DNA of 64,000 nucleotides from Takakia lepidozioides (GCA_030704615.1 CM060732.1:67623053-67687052), one strand, 5' to 3'. Numbered from the stretch's first letter, positions 1-13,556 are shown. Notes: generated by a model from the sequence alone, not told the origin. Numbers and translations: made by a program.

Positions 1-891
1 TTTTCCATTCCCTTGTTTGATTTCTGGAGACTCATTGGTGGGTTATTAGTGAGTTCTTAGGGGCTTAGTAATCACAGTGGGATTTGTGATATAAGAAATC
101 ACTTGATCCGCGGAGATATATTGTTGGGCTCTGAAGTGGGGAGCATTTACATGTCACCCCAGAACTGTGTTCCTTTTGGGGTTAACATGATACCTAGGTT
201 AACATGATACCCTACCATACATACTTCCATGGCAGCGCTCAGAATCACAGACAATTGTGAATAACTTGGGATGGATTCCTCTTGCTTTGAAACACAGTAA
301 GTAGTTAGCAAGATGAATTTGCTCAGTTGGTTCAAACTCCGAGTTCAGGTGGAGTTTGCAGTGCTTGCCTGTGGACTTACTACAATAGCTACTTGACACT
401 CTTTCAAGACAGCCAAGTTTGGTCTAATTGCATATCAATATTCATGACAGAAGACAAGAAGCACAACTGGTGAACATGAGCATTCAAGACTCCACTTCAG
501 ATCTCAAATGGGGATGAAAGATGGTACAGCCATGGTGCCAGTATAGTGAAGATATACCGTGCACTGCATTGATTCTCAGGCCGTCTAGAATTAATTTTCT
601 TGAAAACCATTTTACATTTGTGTGCTTTGTCACATGAATTCTGCAACATCCCAAGATTAACACAGATGCTACAAGGCTTTAAAGAATATCATTACAACTT
701 CATGACTGTATAATACTGCGCTCTCCATCACTAATAATACAGAGGACTTCCCAAGTGCATAAGAATAACAGGCGGGGTAGCATTTCAGGTAGGTCAGATG
801 CCACCCCATGTCATTCTTGGCAGATTGGAAGGGATCTCCAACAAACGTAACTTTTCACATAGCTGATAATTTGAAGGAAAACCTAGCCAAA
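1..891. other. Downstream flank of the aleurain gene, no gene seen
   Basis: This stretch follows the stop codon of the minus-strand protease gene and must hold its 3' untranslated region. Only short, unconvincing open frames are present on either strand. No repeat or RNA gene was recognised. Confidence 0.5.
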
Positions 892-3800
892 TCAATGTTT
901 CGTCAGGTCTTCAGGAACAATCGGATAGGATGCGCATGTTGCCACACCTGAATCAAGTTCATCCACCAAGTTTACACCACATTAGCGACGGGCTTCCTCT
1001 TTCTAAACATTTATTTCAGAATCAGATGGGAAGGAAGAGCTAGAAAAAGAATCCCATCTTTGACAGGAGTCGGCATGCCAAGGAAACTTGTTTGTGTTAT
1101 ACGACACTATCAAAATAGCAGAGATCAGCAGCTTGGACTCCCCACTGACTACACCTGCTCCAACAGGGACAAACCTGAGGGTTGAACATGACAACATGGG
1201 ATAGATGCTCATATAACAGTGGGATTTGTTACATGATTAGATTTGTCACTGAAAATCAAATTTCCAGGTTAAACTTTTCTTTGAAACAGTTGTGTTGGCG
1301 CATCCTCGTGTTGATCAACAACATGCACACTGAAAAAAAAGGACTTGATCATGCATGGAGCCCTTAAACATGAACTGTTGCTGTGGGGTTCTGCTAAGAG
1401 ATAATTGGAACAATGAACCATCAAGGGAGAGGTATTTTGGCTTGAAATGGAGACAGGAAGAAGAGTACATACCACACATATTTTTGCCCATTTCGATATG
1501 GAAGTAGCCATCCAATCCCCACAATTCACCCCATGAGTTTTTAATAGTCCAGTAAGGGATTCCCTTGGCATCCACACCATAGCCCACTGCCAACACTGCG
1601 TGGTTCACGGTCTGCACAAAGCCCAAACTGCACCTGTTACACATCCTCACTAATTTGCTATCAGGCTGCAGAGGGTACTAGAGCTGTATGCCTCTATTGT
1701 CTACTCTAAGGCATGAATTGAACTTGACAGGAGTCTGCAAAGCTGTGCAAGGAACTGAATAGTGATCACAATCTCAAGATTGACCCCAAAAGCATAGGAG
1801 CAATCCCTCACCTGAGGACCATCGTGACAGAGAGGGCTAGAGTACACGCCATCGCTGTAGAGTTGGAAGCTGTCAAGGACCTCAAATGCCACACTAACTG
1901 GCCTCACCAGCCCCACTGCATGCTTTAACTCGTGCTCAGCTCCCTGTTCCACCCAGACGTTAGAGTACAGTATCTCTCAATTTAACAGTCACTCTCTTCA
2001 AATGTTATTACCAAAAAAGCATGGGGTGAATGTGTACATAGAATCAAACAAGCAAGTAAGCTCTATACTGTCCATAGGGGTCCCCCAGAGACCCCATGGT
2101 ACAAAGTAGAATGACAAGAACCCACTTCAGAAAATATTGAATGACATCTGAAGGCGTAGTGCCTCGTGCAGGTATGAGGCTAGACACTTTGGGGTCCTCA
2201 AAGCTGAACGCTTCAGACAACGATACAGAAACAAACAAGGACAGAGAATCACCTCTGTGATGTTGACAACATCATAAACTTGGGCACCAACAGTGTTGTC
2301 AAGATACTTGCATGTACCATCTTGTGCAGAGTATGGGTACGACTCCTCAGTGTCAAGACCCCCATTATACCTTATATACTCAAATGCTTGTGAGGGAAGC
2401 CCTCCTCCACAACCAAAGTTGTTGAATTCGCCAGCACAATCGACCAATTGCTGCTCGGAAAGAAGAACCATTTTTCCAGTAGCCTGTGCATGTGCTGATT
2501 CCAAAGAACCTGTTGTACTGCACAGGAAACAGGATAATCAGCTTCTCCCCCCACATGAACATTTAAAGGTGCCAAATACTTCAAGGGACTATCTTCTTCG
2601 ATCCCCTCTGTATCAACAATGTAAAGGTGTGTGCTTCCATACATCCAAACCCTCCTCACAAACCAAAGCAGATCACATATTGCCCAATTGATAGTTACCT
2701 AAACAATAAGCCTTAAACGATCTACCTTTGAAGTTCATATGTGCCGATTTACACAGATGCTCTATTATGAAAGAAAATGTCTCTTGAAGGACAACAACCA
2801 ATTCAAACTACTGCTTTTACCTTCCAGCCAAAAGTGCCACTTGTCTACTACAGTCAAGTCATTAAAAAATCTCAGAAGGGATATGTTCAATTCCACAAGA
2901 CCAATGGGAGACCAGTGGCAACCATGAGTTTGACCAGATGATATGAAATCATATTATGAGAAGAATTGCGAGTGCCATATCAGGTTTCAAGTTTGCCTCC
3001 CAAGGAAACACTTAAATGCAAAAAGTTGGAAGCAAGGATTAGACCTGAATGTCCAGCAGGAGCCACAGCTAGCTTGATTCTTGACTGGACTAACAATTCC
3101 ATCCTTCCGCCAGTCTTTCTGCAGCCACAGATCCATAGTCTCAACCACAGATCTTCTACAAGGCAACAAAATTAGCCAGGTGCAATTTGTCCTGGATGCT
3201 TCTGCAGCCTTGTCAGCTCACCCAGGGAGTTCCATTCTATAGAGGCCGAGGGACCATGCAGCCCCTACATCCAAGGCAAACAGTGCAACCAGAAAACTCA
3301 CTACTAACCTGCCAAAAACTCCAACAATAAGGCTTGCTCCTTCAAACAATGGTAATATCGAAAGAAAGACTGGTCAATCAACAATGTCTTGTAGATAGCA
3401 ATTATGTGTCTAAAGAGAACCAGTGGGGAACACACCTCCTCTGGCAGCTTGGCATCAGTGAGGTGGTGGTTGCCCTTGGTAGCTGAGCAGTTCTGTGAAG
3501 ATTTCAACAGATGAGTGCTCCTGAACTCCTCAAATGCCACATCCGCAAACTCTGTACATTTAGAAGCCACCAGTCAGCTCAACCACATCAAAGTTATCAA
3601 CATCTTTGCATCTGCAAGTGCATGCTGTCTATGGGATAGTTGAGTCTTACAGCCAATGAAGAAAACTAGTGAGTCTGCAAAAAAAATTGATCGGGACCGA
3701 CGCCCGAAATGCAGTGAAATGTTAAACAACCTTTCTAGGGTGTGCAGTGGTCGACATACTCTTCAATGCTACCAAGCACTGCAAGCTTTATTATAGTTGC

Positions 3801-4977
3801 ATAAGATACAATCCTTGCTCCAATCTATCCAAACTACTGATTCTCTAGAACTCCCGGCAATGCATCTTACATAAGAATTATTCCAAAGACTCAAAGTGGG
3901 TTACTCAATGAACCCACCATCAAGTAACAACCCACCTAAAAAGCGAGGGGGGTTGTTTAGAATAAAGTTGCAACATGCTAAAACATGTTAAGTTGACTTG
4001 CACGAGCAGGTGAGAACCTTCAATGGCTTATCCTTATTGCTTATCATTCACAAAACAACTTATGATAGAATTGCGTGCCATACGATTAATAGCAAGAGTG
4101 TAAGAGAGCTTCTTCTTGTTGGTGGCCTCGATAACCTCCACATTCTTCACAAATACACCAAACCGATGCTTCAGCTCTGCAAGGGTCTTATACACCTTCC
4201 CATATCTGCATCCATCACCACAAACCTTCTTTTTTGAGAAGAGCTACATCACCTTACTGCGAGAGGAGCCATCTCCGTAAGGGATCACCGATTAGCTCAG
4301 GAACTTAACCTCCTCCCCAAAAGCTGTCAAGCTTACACATAGCAACAAAGAGCGTCTGACTAAGGAGACAATTGGCAAACAGCTGACTTAAGCTCAGGCA
4401 CGAAACTGACAACAGTAAACTCTTTGCAACGTCAGAGGACGCCTTGGAGAGGAACAGGCAGGAAGACACATGCCGACAGAAGAAATGAATGAAAAACACG
4501 TCTACACGGCGGAAACTGGAGAAATCATTATCCTCACAAAAAACAGAAAGAGATCAAGTACACAGTTACAATCTACACTGCTGGAAGTAAAGACATCGAA
4601 GACACAATAACAGGTAAGCGATTTCAGCTAAGCCGGGTCCAAGTGCTAGCCAACACAGAGAATGACAGACAAAGTAACGAAGGTAGGACGACCCACAAAC
4701 AAGTCACGAACTGCTTTCAAGAGAGAGACAGATGCTCCATTGGGACAAAGAAAGCAGCCCAGAGAGACGAACAGACATACTTGGCAGCAAACCCTGCGAA
4801 AGCAAACGCAGAAGGAGAATTTCCCAAAAGTTCTGTGAAGCGGCCGCTCCTGATGGCATTCTCCGCCTCCCCGTCTGTAACCATGGCAATGTCCCCATTC
4901 AGAGCACGACCCGAAACCACCGCAGAAAACACACTCAACCCCAACACAAGGTACACCAGATTGGAGATCGACGCCAT
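892..4977 (-). CDS. Aleurain-like (cathepsin H-type) papain-family cysteine protease
   Basis: Eight exons can be joined with GT-AG introns: 4977-4781, 4205-4084, 3551-3436, 3118-3045, 2517-2253, 1943-1812, 1611-1473 and 947-892. They total 1101 nt (366 aa plus stop) with every phase consistent. The start ATG (4977-4975) opens a hydrophobic signal peptide. The inhibitor prodomain has a perfect ERFNIN motif (E3xR3xF2xN3xI3xN, 20 residues beginning ELKHRF). A cathepsin H mini-chain-like SQNCSAT with an N-glycosylation site follows. The mature enzyme has the oxyanion Gln and catalytic Cys (NQASCGSCW), the catalytic His ([10 protein letters not shown]) and Asn (IKNSWG). The length matches the family (about 358-362 aa). 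Family knowledge places it in the lytic vacuole as an aminopeptidase/endopeptidase; a motif near residue 37 (ENAIRS) resembles the NPIR vacuolar sorting signal. No lesion was found, so it is probably functional. Confidence 0.94.
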
Positions 4978-5150
4978 CGCTGTGGATTCCCGAGCTCTGT
5001 CTGTGTCTCTCTCTCTCTCTCTCTTTTCTGTCTTCTCTGAGAGCAAGCGGCGAACGAGAAGGAAGTATAGCCAGAAGTATAGCCAGATATTTGGTGGATT
5101 TGTGGCGACCCTATTAATGGCGAAACTGGCTCAGCTCTGAATCTGGTCTC
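4978..5150 (-). promoter_or_regulatory. 5' leader / proximal promoter of the protease gene
   Basis: Immediately upstream of the start codon the coding strand has a GA-rich tract (CT repeat on the plus strand, about 5007-5025), common in plant 5' UTRs. No TATA box could be assigned with confidence. Confidence 0.4.
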
Positions 5151-8100
5151 CCTACAGTTACGTTTCTTTCTCGCTCTGTTCGTTCGTCAACTCAGGTGTG
5201 GATAGATGAGAACTGGATGACGAGCGACCTACGTCATCCAACGCTGTTCATGATTATCGGATGAAATGAGCTGCTGTAGATGAAACATTCCGTCCGGAAG
5301 TTATTCGTCTGAGCTGGGCCCGCACTGGCTTTTAGTCCTTTCGTTCCTCACGTTGAACGGTTAAGATCGTTGTTGGAATCCATCTGACGACGTAGAATTT
5401 CACAACGAGAAGCTAGTTTACGCGACCGGAAACTGCTCCGCGAAACAATTCCAGAATTGTCGGCGACTTTTGACCGTGCGGCGGATTCGATCCGATGTCC
5501 CTTCCGTCCGATAACTTCGCCCAGTTTCCTGGGGATGAGCGTTAGATCTGGACAGAATTTTTGGATGAGTTCGTCTGTTCATCTTGTTGGCGACTGTATG
5601 GATGCGGATAGACGAATCGCTAGATCTTGTCTGTGCCTCTTGAATGAATGCGGATTCTCCGTGTGGATGAATGTTTGTGCAGGTATTCTCTGTTGGCCTT
5701 GATGGATGGGTTCTGGATGGATGTTTATATTGGACGGTTTTTGGCTTTTGGTTTAGATGGATATCGACTTGTGTTGATGGATGAGTTATGGTAGTGCGGT
5801 CCCTTTGTCGCCAAACTGAGGGGGATTGATTTTTGTCTAGTGCAGCGCGTCATGAAGAGATCTTTGGGTGACGTGGCGAAATGCCATTGCTTATGAGGAT
5901 GAGCCCTATATTTGATAGGCTCCACATTTTCTGGATGCGCTGTGACATGCGTGGATGTAAAGTAGCAAAATATGGATGTAAAGTACACTCCTCATGACAG
6001 ACTATGTCCAATAGAGTTCAAGGGCGCACTCTGCTACGGGCCGTAGCAGGAGCTGTGCGTGCCAGTGAGGCGTCGAGCCAGTCACAGCGACCTGCTACAG
6101 CCCGTAGCGGTCGCGCTCCAGTGCGCTACAGAAGGATGGAGCAGGTCATAAAGTGACCTGCTGAGTCTGTCGAAGGGGTCCGAGAAGTGGGCGGTGGAAG
6201 ACATCAAATTAGATGTGTGTGTGTGCAAGCTGATTAAATTGGCGGGTGGAGGATCACGGCCAAGTATGAAGGCCAGTGAAATCTCGCGGCAGCCACAATA
6301 GAAAGAGCCTGTCAATTTTTGTATAACTCAACATCGTTGTAATGGGCACACCACATCTTCATGGAGATAATTGCGTCAGTACTTAGAGTTGTTTTGTTTG
6401 TAGGGGAATTTTCATAACTACCTCCATGCAGATACTTTCACGACTAAGTAGTTGCAAAAACTTGGTAGATTACCTTTAAGGAGGTAGTTCTACTCAAATA
6501 AACTCCATCCACGTTCTGAAATTCGAACCCAAAACCTCAGGTCATTCATCCTTTTTTTGTTTCTTTTTTCTTTTCTTTTTTTTTAAGGGAAAGGTGACAT
6601 AGGCCCTTTTAATCAATTTTCTTTTCATATCACTACACTCTACTTGGATTTTTTTGTTGCAAATCTAGTATCTTTTTTTAATGTATATTAGGGCTTTGCG
6701 TTGCTTCACACTACTAGAGATAACTTAAACATGTCGAAGGAAATATAATAGATTCAAGGGTATAAAATGCATGTGTGAGGGGGTAGTTTAATATGTCGAC
6801 GTCTAATGAATTGGTCTCCAATGCCACTTCTACTATTTTCATTGAGGCTTGTATATATATATATATATATATATATAATGATTAGTATGGTTCATCACAC
6901 ATATTTTCATGCCAATTTCGTCTCAACTAGTGTAATTGAACTGGTATGTTGCTAGCTAATAGCAGACCAATTTGGTATTAGCAAGCGCCACTACCTAGCA
7001 TATATCCAAAGTGGCCCGATATTGTGTTTACCGGACTAAAACTCAGGGCAATATCCTACCAGCCTCGTAGGTGGTTGAAAATTTGGTATCAGATCCATTT
7101 TGTGAGGAAAAAACCAAGGTATGAGTATCGACGGCACACACAATATGGATGTGGCTCTTTCAGTAAGCAAAGTGGAAATCAGGTTTTGATGTATTGGTGG
7201 GGTGTTACTTGTACCAATATCAAAGAGCCTCCATATGCTTGTTAGTATCATTCCATGATTTTGATCAAGTGCACAAGGAATATCAATATATAACAAGTTT
7301 TGTAAAATATCATACCAGTATTGATGATGCCCTAGTATCGATTTTTCAAAACTCTTGCTTTTGATACTAGTAAAGCACCACACCAATATTATATTATTGA
7401 TACCACCATGGTATTCAAATATCAGATTTTCATGATACTATGCTTCCTTGGTCACAATCGGACGAAGACCTCTATACCAATACTAGTCTGGTATGTTCAA
7501 AATACAATATTAGTCCAACATTGGTCTCAACTATACTACTCGTGCATCTATGCATTTCAAACCACACAATCCACGTAAATGTAAATGCTTTGAAGTACTT
7601 CGAGGAAATTTTGGACAATCATGTTGTCCCACTTGTGACCATATATTCCAGTAGAAAATAGAACATATTTTTATGAAACTCTCTGTCATGATACCATTTT
7701 TTAAATTAAAATCTATTTTCAGTTTCAAAACAATTCAATTGATGGTACAGTTTTATTAATCCAAATCCTAACAAGTAAATGCAAAATATTTAAACATAAA
7801 GACTAAATAAATACATATATCTATTATGTAGTTGTTAATCTACAATTGGATCCTAGACTTGATCTAAACTTAAATCTTTATGCAACATAATTCTTACAAA
7901 TTTCGGACTAGCAATAGTAAGACTCGCTTTAATTTTGGATCATTTCTTTTTTTTGGTGTGGTATGGGCCTTGAAAGTTTTCAAGCTGTCTTATGTCAACA
8001 TCAGTGTCGTTGTTACTAAAGAAACCCCCTGCCTTCTTTGGCGAGACGAGCCCATGGATCAAAAACTGCAAACAATGCACCTTCAGCCCCACTCCACATG

Positions 8101-8255
8101 ACTGATTTTTCCTGAGCCTCAAGTGTAGCTTGTGGACTCTTGGCTAAATTCTTGAGGAGGATCTCTTCCTTGACAAGTCAATAAGTACCTTCATGTCCCC
8201 TCCATCCTCTAAACTAAACAAGTCATTAGGATAAAGAAAGCAAAATTCATGTTAC
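5151..8255. other. Intergenic DNA without recognised genes
   Basis: No open frame resembles a known protein. The segment includes short direct repeats built on GGATGGATG (about 5690-5790) and AT-rich DNA from 6.5 kb onward. At 7.0-7.5 kb the words GATACTAG, GGTATC and CCAATATT recur, which looks like degraded repeat DNA. Confidence 0.5.
6852..6877. repeat. (TA)n microsatellite
   Basis: About 13 uninterrupted TA dinucleotides lie in AT-rich non-coding DNA. Confidence 0.9.
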
Positions 8256-9040
8256 ATGTGTTGTGCACCTGCGGTGACTCATTGCAGTACAGTTGTCGAT
8301 GAACTAGAGACGAGCTACAACGGGAGTGAAATATATTTCATTGATCTAGTTCCTGAGACGGCGGCGTCTCCTACTCTTTTGGAAAAGCAGAGGGAGGGGA
8401 AGCCACTGATCCCTGTCTTGGATAACAATTCGGTTAGGAAATTGTTGTGTGATACTGATTATCCGCCAGCAAGAGATGTGTTAGAGGCGTTGCAAGAATT
8501 GAGGAAAGACAACCATGAGTTGAAGGGGAGGATGGAGGAGGTTGAGTTGCGGTCACGCTCATCATGGAGGATGACTTATGCCCCTCTAAGGCATTTTCTC
8601 CTGCAATTGACGATGGAGGCGGTGGAGGTTGCCACCAAGAACGTGTAGGAGAGTGACAACCACACATTGTTTGTGGCTTATGCAAGATTTGCTTCAGAAC
8701 TGGTACAGTTTGTTATTTGGCACCATGGCGAAGGTGCGCCAAGGAGATAACTCCTTCATTGCCTCCCCTGACCTGCTTTGGTTGAATTGAAGGATGAGGT
8801 AATCACCAAGTCTCTGAAGCGGCAACGAAACACTTGACTACCGTGTTGTGCTTGGGCTAGATCGGATGAAGAGGCAAAAAGTTTGAGAATTGCATACTTA
8901 GCCAAGCTGTTGGCTACATTTGCTGAGATGGACCACGTTTCAGCTGTGTCCTTACCAGTTAAATGTATAGGGATCCCAGGCACAGGTTCATTTTATATCT
9001 GGGGTGGGTTGAACTCAAAGAGAGTCCCCTCATAACTAAA
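8256..9040 (+). pseudogene. Unidentified decayed gene fragment
   Basis: An open frame of 130 codons (8256-8648) ends at a TAG. The same frame continues past the stop with protein-like sequence (ESDNHTLFVAYARFASEL) to about 8750. Part of it (DVLEALQELRKDNHELKGRM) is charged and could form a coiled coil. A following stretch (LKDEVITKSL, about 8796-8825) is repeated in inverted orientation at 43.7 kb. I do not recognise the family. The stop and later frame changes point to a relic, probably of a mobile element. Confidence 0.35.
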
Positions 9041-9214
9041 GAACAAATAATCGTAAATGTTTTTTTGTCCTTGACATATGGGGTCTCATGTTGATCCTTC
9101 TTCTATTTTTATAATAAAAACATTTGCTCTATTAGTATGTGTAATGACTTTCATTCTTTGAGTCAATTATTTTAACAATGGGTTGCACATATAGCAGCTA
9201 ATTGTTTGAGCCAA

Positions 9215-9637
9215 TTATTTTAAGAACGAGTTGCACATACAACTCAAATTGACACTTTGAGCTACCAAACGACAATATTCGTTGGGTTTCCAAACATCTT
9301 CCCGCACCTCGTGAGAAAATAAAAATTCATATGCCAATCGTGCATCACCCATAGATGAGTTATCCCGATAGAAAAAACCATTTGAAACATGTTTTCTGGA
9401 GATTCCATAAGCCTCTTGAGTAGTGTAGATGTCATGAGTGGCGAGAGTTGTGTCCGATGATCCCTGGATCGAAAGGCCACCCATGAGAGGGATGGCAAAG
9501 TGCACTGCCATTCTTGCTTGCATATTTGAGCCGGTTGTGTGGGTGTGGCCGTTCGTCCAATTGGCTTTCATATTTTTTCCCATATCAAGCATGATATACG
9601 TTTCAAGAACAACACTATCATCCTCTATACACTTCAA
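9215..9637 (-). pseudogene. Unidentified 140-codon frame, duplicated at 43.5 kb
   Basis: The encoded stretch FFYRDNSSMGDARLA, followed further on by PNEYCRLVAQ, recurs with few changes at 43,251-43,580 in the same orientation. That copy lacks an inserted ~15-nt piece and continues with EPLTEDEHTPYLFQIERRLI. Conservation between two copies suggests a once-coding sequence. No motif allows a function to be assigned. Confidence 0.35.
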
Positions 9638-10289
9638 AGACAGCTATATTTGATGAAACATGTTAGTGACAATTCATGTGAAGATGAACAAGGAGCTAGA
9701 GGATGTCATATTTAATTTAGCATGTTTTACTATGATAGTTAGGTTAGGTTAGTTGCGAGAGTTGGAGGCCAATGTGTGCTTGTGTGAGGTCAAGGTCTGG
9801 TTTGCAAGTATATTCAAGCCATCCTGCTTTGTGTGATTATTACATTTGGTGTGAAGAAACACGCACATGATCATCCCTCATATTATTCATAACATATGAT
9901 ACAACTTATTAGCCAGTCTCGTACTAAACCAAAAAATAGACCAAAAATTAATTACCTTAAATTATTTAGTCATATTTTTTGAGTTGAGCATAACAAACAA
10001 AAAAAACCTATATATCCTTCAATATATCCTTTATTTAAAGGTGAATCGTTTATCCTTACCCGATATTTATCCTTATCCGGTCAAAAATATTGGCCTTTAC
10101 TTTTTATCCGTAGGATAAATAAATGGACATATAAATAATCTACCCTTATCCGGAATGGACATATAGATAATTTACCCAAGTTACCTGGAGGATAAATAAT
10201 CCTTTGAGTCCTATTTATCCTTACCCGGAGGATAAGCAAAATCTACCTACCCACACAACACTGGTACATACCTATGATGCATAGATACA

Positions 10290-10800
10290 TAAGTTGTTGA
10301 AACAACACAACTTTAGAGAGAGATTGGTCATGACAAGTTTTGTCAAAATTACTTTAGAGCTTCACCAGTCATAAACAAACAAAATAAAAAATGGAAGAGG
10401 ACAGATTTTGGGATCTAACTTTTTGACATCTACAATTTGGTTCGCAATGAACCTTGAAAAATACTTAGAAAATCAAGCTACCCTTCCAAAGACATATCAC
10501 GCACTATCGTGAATGGATATAACAATAAACAAGGGGCCAAAATGTAAAACAAACTCAAACTGCCATAAACAAACAAGATGAAAATGGATGGGTTCAAATT
10601 TTGGGATCTAACTTTCTGACATCAATCTGGTGGGCAATGAAACTTGAAAACAAAGTAGACAACCAAGCTACATCTCCAAAGATGTTTGTCAATTTTGCCT
10701 TACTTCTGGCCTCTTCTTTCTTGTCAACTCTATCAATGCAAGTATATGATATGTATTTGGAAAGATAGCTTGGTTGTCTAATTTTGTTTTCAAGTTCATT
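10290..10800. repeat. ~190-bp tandem repeat, left part
   Basis: Units beginning GGGATCTAACTTT(T/C)TGACATC recur at about 10,430 and 10,605. An inverted partial unit reaches the CACTA boundary. The family continues at 42,626-43,265 on the other side, so the CACTA element split this array. Confidence 0.75.
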
Positions 10801-11420
10801 CACTACAACAGATGAGCGTTTTTATGACTTCACATATGACTATTTTTTCAGTCTTATATGCGTTCATGACTACATCACTCTGTAGTGAAAAAAAACCCTG
10901 TCATAGCGACTAGTCTTTAGGACTGCGTTTTGCAAGTCATATCTGTGACTGCTTGCGTGGCACCTGGTGTCCTGCTGCAGAGAGGGTTGCAGTCACAACT
11001 ATATGACTAATATATGACTACATTGTCTGTTGAGCGCTGCCTACATGGAGAGGCTTCAGCGGGACACGTGCGCCACTGCGCAAGCGACACGTCATGCATT
11101 CGTCAGGGGATCATATGACTATATGTCTGCAAAGTGATGCCTACATGGAGAGGCGATGGATGGACACGTGCGCCACTGCGAATTTGACATGTCACGACTT
11201 CTTGCCATGATCATATGACTACATGTCTGCACAGTGACTGGAGAGTTGTTAGCGGGACACCTATTGCACTTGAAATGTGACATGTGGCACACAGACAAAT
11301 ATATGACTAGCATATATGACTACGGATCTTTACACGTGGTGAAAATATGGATAAAGAATGACGTGTCACATACTGCCACGTGTTCTGGTTTGAGCAGGAG
11401 TGATGCCACGTGTCATCAAG
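10801..11420. repeat. CACTA left terminal inverted repeat and subterminal repeats
   Basis: The TIR is followed by many copies of words such as CATATGACTACATGTCTGC and ATATGACTA, plus repeats of CCTACATGGAGAGGC and GGACACGTGCGCCACTGCG. Subterminal arrays of this kind are the known binding region for TNPA proteins of the En/Spm family. Confidence 0.8.
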
Positions 11421-11960
11421 ATTGTTTTCCGAAATAGTTTATATTTTTAATGTTTATATTTTAATTTTTAGTTTTTATTTAATATTTAAAAGAACAGGGT
11501 GCAGCCTTGGAAAATTTTATTAAATGGTATTATTTTTAATATTATTATTTAAAATGAAAGTGAATTAAATGATTTAAATTCTTCATTACATGGTAAAATT
11601 CCAACATGAAAACAGAATGGATCCCTCCTGCATACTATCAACCACAAGGAGAATGAAAATAGTCAACTACAGGGGGGCTACTTGCCGGGTCGACACTCTT
11701 ACCCCTGGTCTGTATCGGCTTGTCGACAATATCACATTTCTTTGTCACAAGCTCCTGTGTCACAGACCAGAGAACAACCAGGAAAGCAATGAGCAAACAG
11801 GAATAGTGAATAGAAACAAAATCCCAAGTATGAATCAAACAAAAAAAGCCAACATGAAAACCTGCAAAGAAAACCTAGCATTAATCAAGCAACCGAGGAG
11901 AAGCATCCAGGAAAGCAATGCAATGAATGAACCCACAAAATTGTAGCCTCTGGAGCACTG
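11421..11960. other. AT-rich spacer inside the CACTA element
   Basis: AT-rich DNA with no convincing gene. It probably holds the 3' region of the FCP1-like gene that ends at 11,961. Confidence 0.4.
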
Positions 11961-13154
11961 TCAGAATGTTTGTACCTTCACAGTAGCAGTGTTGTATGGT
12001 TGTTGTCCGAAAACAGGCTGAGACTCCAAAAACTTGGGAATACTGGCAGCTTTCGATGCCTTCCACAAAAAAGGCCACAACACCTCTGTTAGATACTCAT
12101 CAGTTCGTGAATCTGGTTGCACTTTCCATGGCTCTGGAAAAATCCCACTGAAGGGAGGATTGTTTGCCGCCTTTCTTGGTGTGTCGTCAACAAGAACAGT
12201 GTCCTCATAAGTCCATTCTGGCCAGTCTGCCCACACTCTAGACAAGTTCTTGAAATATAATGGTTTTGAATCAGACCCCTTACGGCATGGGAGGACTGGA
12301 TCCTCGTCACAGTGAAGAGCATCCCACTGGAAAACCAGCTTAGTGTGGGCTGCAAAAATATAGTCCACCATTGGGAAGAAGTTGCGAGCTTGGCAACAAG
12401 ACCACACCGCCACCTCAAAGTGTTCAAAACACTTTTGCAAAAAGTCATAACAATGTGGTCTCAAAACTACCATCTTCTTGCCACACATCTTCCCCACAAA
12501 ACCTTTGGGAAGGGATGCAGGCCCATTAGCAGAATGAAAAGATTCACATAACAGACCATTTAAGTCCAGAATTAGTAAATGCTTCCTCGCTGGTCCAGGA
12601 AGTAAACTGTCATTTGGCTTCAACATGTGAGCAGGAGAAATTAAAGCAACCTGCTTGTTTGTTTTGTCCCCGTCTGCATCTTCCTCCCCATTTAAACTCC
12701 CACATACCTGCATACCAGAATCCAGTGTGCCCGGCAGCTCTGTCACCATTGCCCCCTGGACTGCTACTGCCTTTGTACGTGGCAAGGGCTGAATTTCCAC
12801 GTGTACCTCACAGTTGGCCTTCCCTGTATCCTGCTGCTGCTCGGTCAAATTCAAAAGATCATTAGTGACAGGAAGACATAAGGGCTTAGAGTGAGCACTA
12901 GTTACCGTCTGAAATTGGGATTCCAAACATTTTGATACTGTCACAGCAGACGCATCCATCGTAGATGTCACTGGTCCTACGCCTGGTAGATTAATCCCCA
13001 ATCTGGCCACAATGGCTTTCTGGTACTCAATCATGTTCTGCATCTGTAATTTTAAGTCTGCCATGTCACGTCCTTGTGATTCCACCAGTTTGTCCAAGCC
13101 ATCCATCCTGCCAACTACTGTAGAATATGCGAGACTTCCCTCCTGCCAATCCAT
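11961..13154 (-). CDS. FCP1/NLI-interacting-factor-like HAD protein with N-terminal coiled coil
   Basis: One open frame of 397 codons. Residues 1-60 are a heptad-like helical region (DGLDKLVESQGRDMADLKLQ). After a low-complexity linker, the last ~210 residues match the FCP1 homology HAD fold: motif 1 LLILDLNGLLCES, then VVLRPHCYDFLQKCFEHFEVAVWS, and motif 3 VLVDDTPRKAANNP. Classic FCP1 phosphatases use DxDxT; here the second Asp is Asn (DLNG), as in a plant HAD-like subgroup, so phosphatase activity is uncertain. CAG|G at the frame start suggests this is a 3' exon of a longer gene. It lies inside the CACTA element and is most simply a captured gene, still uninterrupted. Confidence 0.7.
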   Translation of the reverse strand: MDWQEGSLAYSTVVGRMDGLDKLVESQGRDMADLKLQMQNMIEYQKAIVARLGINLPGVGPVTSTMDASAVTVSKCLESQFQTVTSAHSKPLCLPVTNDLLNLTEQQQDTGKANCEVHVEIQPLPRTKAVAVQGAMVTELPGTLDSGMQVCGSLNGEEDADGDKTNKQVALISPAHMLKPNDSLLPGPARKHLLILDLNGLLCESFHSANGPASLPKGFVGKMCGKKMVVLRPHCYDFLQKCFEHFEVAVWSCCQARNFFPMVDYIFAAHTKLVFQWDALHCDEDPVLPCRKGSDSKPLYFKNLSRVWADWPEWTYEDTVLVDDTPRKAANNPPFSGIFPEPWKVQPDSRTDEYLTEVLWPFLWKASKAASIPKFLESQPVFGQQPYNTATVKVQTF

Positions 13155-13556
13155 GAAAACTTGCCCAAGTATCAGCGTAGCTATGGCGTGAGCCCAGCCC
13201 CGTGAGCCTGGGAGCTGAGCTCACATTGCAAAGCGTGAGCGGCACAAATCTGCTGGAGAAGCAGGCCTATAGGCGAGGATTGCAAGAAGAGGGCCTATTA
13301 CCGTGGACAAAACAAAGAGGGCCACCATGCACCATGTCTGCAATGCCTGCACAAAAAGAGGAATATGAAAATATGGCAGAATTGAGCTCAGAATGATTGA
13401 CAAACTTTATTTCAATTCACAGATAGACGCTTACAATGAATGGCATGTGCATTTGCCCTGGTTCCGTGAACGAAATATATGTGTTTGTCCTAAATGCAAA
13501 GTCTTCACACGGTAACCTGGAAACCAGCGTGGGAAGCGGGCATGGCTCGTATGTGT

